Source of the DNA: Candidatus Levybacteria bacterium RIFCSPLOWO2_01_FULL_39_10 | GTDB lineage: Bacteria; Patescibacteriota; Microgenomatia; Levybacterales; UBA12049 | Direction: 5' to 3' | DNA length: 5,209 nucleotides | Assembly (NCBI GenBank): GCA_001782515.1 | Contig: MFOV01000011.1 | Location: 7,970 to 13,178 of the forward strand | In this document: one piece after another, positions 4,265-5,209 of the stretch | How the letters are laid out: each line of letters opens with the position of its first letter | Numbering within the stretch: the stretch's first letter is position 1 | Notes under the pieces: model-generated | Database searches by the model: none | Told to the model about the DNA's origin: nothing | Seen by the model: the letters and a program-made list of their open reading frames with translations, nothing else | Program-made: the position numbers and the translations under genes

Positions 4265-5209
4265 ATGGATAAAAAATTAGGAGGGATATTCGGCGAATAT
4301 GTCTCAATAGGAAATATTAAAAGAAAAGGAAATTATTTAAAAGAGAACAGGATGGCGGGATTTAGAACCTATCTGATTTTTTTTGGTTTATTTTTAGTAG
4401 TTTTTATTATTCTTCTAAGACTTGTTTTTCTTCAGATTGTCCACGGAAGTTATTACCGTGAACTTTCAGACTCAAACAGAGTAAAAACAATAATCGTCCA
4501 CGCGCCGCGCGGCATAATCTTTGACAGAGGGAGCAAGCCTCTTGTATTTAACGTTCCGGGATACAGGCAAAATGTCAACGGAGAGACAAAACTAATTTCA
4601 GAGGAGAATGCAATAGCGCTTATAGGACGCGGAGGAGAACTTGAAGTGGACTCACTCAGAGAATATCCTTTAAAAGAAGCTGCCTCTCATGTTCTTGGAT
4701 ATTTAGGACAAATTTCAGAAGAAGAGCTCAGGTCACCTTTTTACGAAGATTATCTCCCGGGAGAGATTATCGGAAAAATGGGAGTTGAGGCAAAATACGA
4801 GAAACTTCTTAAAGGTGTTGACGGAAAACAACTGGTTGAAGTGGATAGCCGCGGTGTAGTAATCCGAAAACTGGGTGAGACCGATCCTATTTCCGGGAAC
4901 AATATAAAGCTAACAATTGATTTAAACCTTCAAGAAGCCTCTTATAAGGCGATGGAAAAAGTTGAAAAGGGTGCGGTTGTTGTAACAACGCCAAAGGGCG
5001 AGGTACTTGCTCTTATTTCAAAGCCCTCATTTGACGCCAACCTTTTTACAAAAGGGGAATCATATAAAGTTTCTTCCGAATCTGCCTACTTAACGGTTGA
5101 AGATATTTTAAATGATAGCGATAATCAGCCGCTTCTCAACCGCGCAGTTTCAGGATCTTATCCGCCCGGCTCTACTTTTAAAATAGTTACAGCGGCAACC
5201 GGACTTGAA
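4265..5209 (+). CDS. mrdA: Penicillin-binding protein 2 (class B transpeptidase), 3' part missing
   Basis: Class B PBPs cross-link peptidoglycan; PBP2 is the elongasome enzyme partnered with MreC/MreD and RodA. The window holds 315 codons and the frame is open at the edge. Seen are a 30-residue cytoplasmic lead, one membrane anchor (about 34-57), the APRGIIFDRGSKPL block (80-93), the pedestal segment HVLGYLGQISEEEL (142-155), IGKMGVEAKYEKLLKGVDG (169-187), ITPL-type core TIDLNLQEASYKAM (217-230), and the catalytic SxxK in PPGSTFKI (nucleophile Ser303, Lys306). The KTG-type motif lies beyond the window. The pedestal head between NVPGYRQNV (96-104) and REYPLKEAASHV (132-143) is only about 30 residues, much shorter than in E. 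coli PBP2. ATG 4265 is the first possible start, since the mreD TAA lies in the same frame three bases upstream. Confidence 0.97.
   Translation, partial: MDKKLGGIFGEYVSIGNIKRKGNYLKENRMAGFRTYLIFFGLFLVVFIILLRLVFLQIVHGSYYRELSDSNRVKTIIVHAPRGIIFDRGSKPLVFNVPGYRQNVNGETKLISEENAIALIGRGGELEVDSLREYPLKEAASHVLGYLGQISEEELRSPFYEDYLPGEIIGKMGVEAKYEKLLKGVDGKQLVEVDSRGVVIRKLGETDPISGNNIKLTIDLNLQEASYKAMEKVEKGAVVVTTPKGEVLALISKPSFDANLFTKGESYKVSSESAYLTVEDILNDSDNQPLLNRAVSGSYPPGSTFKIVTAATGLE

Noticed and set aside
4279..4284. AGGAGG resembling a strong Shine-Dalgarno site
   Set aside because: It encodes Gly-Gly inside the start of PBP2; the only nearby ATG (4299) is out of frame and reaches TAG after two more codons.

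Overview
The window looks like a chromosomal segment of a Candidate Phyla Radiation (Patescibacteria) bacterium, most likely of the Microgenomates group. This is inferred from the low GC content, the compact cell-shape genes, a PBP2 with a very short pedestal, the absence of convincing Shine-Dalgarno sites at every gene start, and a WzyC-type polymerase next to mreB. No taxonomic search was possible. TGA serves as a stop (mreC ends in ATGA), so the UGA=Gly code of Gracilibacteria/Absconditabacteria does not apply.

Layout: (1) Positions 1-923, minus strand: the N-terminal 307 residues of a polytopic O-antigen ligase/polymerase (Wzy) family protein that runs off the left edge. (2) Positions 924-1501: a 578-nt non-coding or vestigial stretch. 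It holds a nested inverted-repeat element (975-1139), AT-rich low-complexity DNA, a probable promoter (1219-1246), a long AT-rich inverted repeat (1253-1349), and a 49-codon ORF (1356-1505). That ORF begins as a diverged copy of the mreB 5' end and then switches at codon 19 into a GC-rich, strongly foldable segment (1410-1478). (3) 1502-2647: mreB. (4) 2644-2964, minus strand: a small ribbon-helix-helix protein gene, convergent with mreB and divergent from mreC, so it splits the usual mreBCD order. (5) 3054-5209: mreC, mreD and the start of the PBP2 gene (mrdA), tightly packed and probably one transcript, running off the right edge.

MreB (actin-like filament), MreC (periplasmic or exterior scaffold), MreD (membrane partner) and PBP2 (transpeptidase) together form the core of the elongasome, which directs lateral peptidoglycan synthesis. 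The Wzy-family protein would contribute to a surface glycopolymer. The ribbon-helix-helix protein is a candidate local regulator: palindromes overlap the predicted mreC promoter next to it.

The points most worth a second look are the truncated mreB-like leader fused to a GC-rich structured element immediately upstream of mreB, the antisense regulator gene inside the mre cluster, and three predicted promoters whose -10 boxes lie 7-14 nt from the start codon, suggesting leaderless or near-leaderless transcripts.
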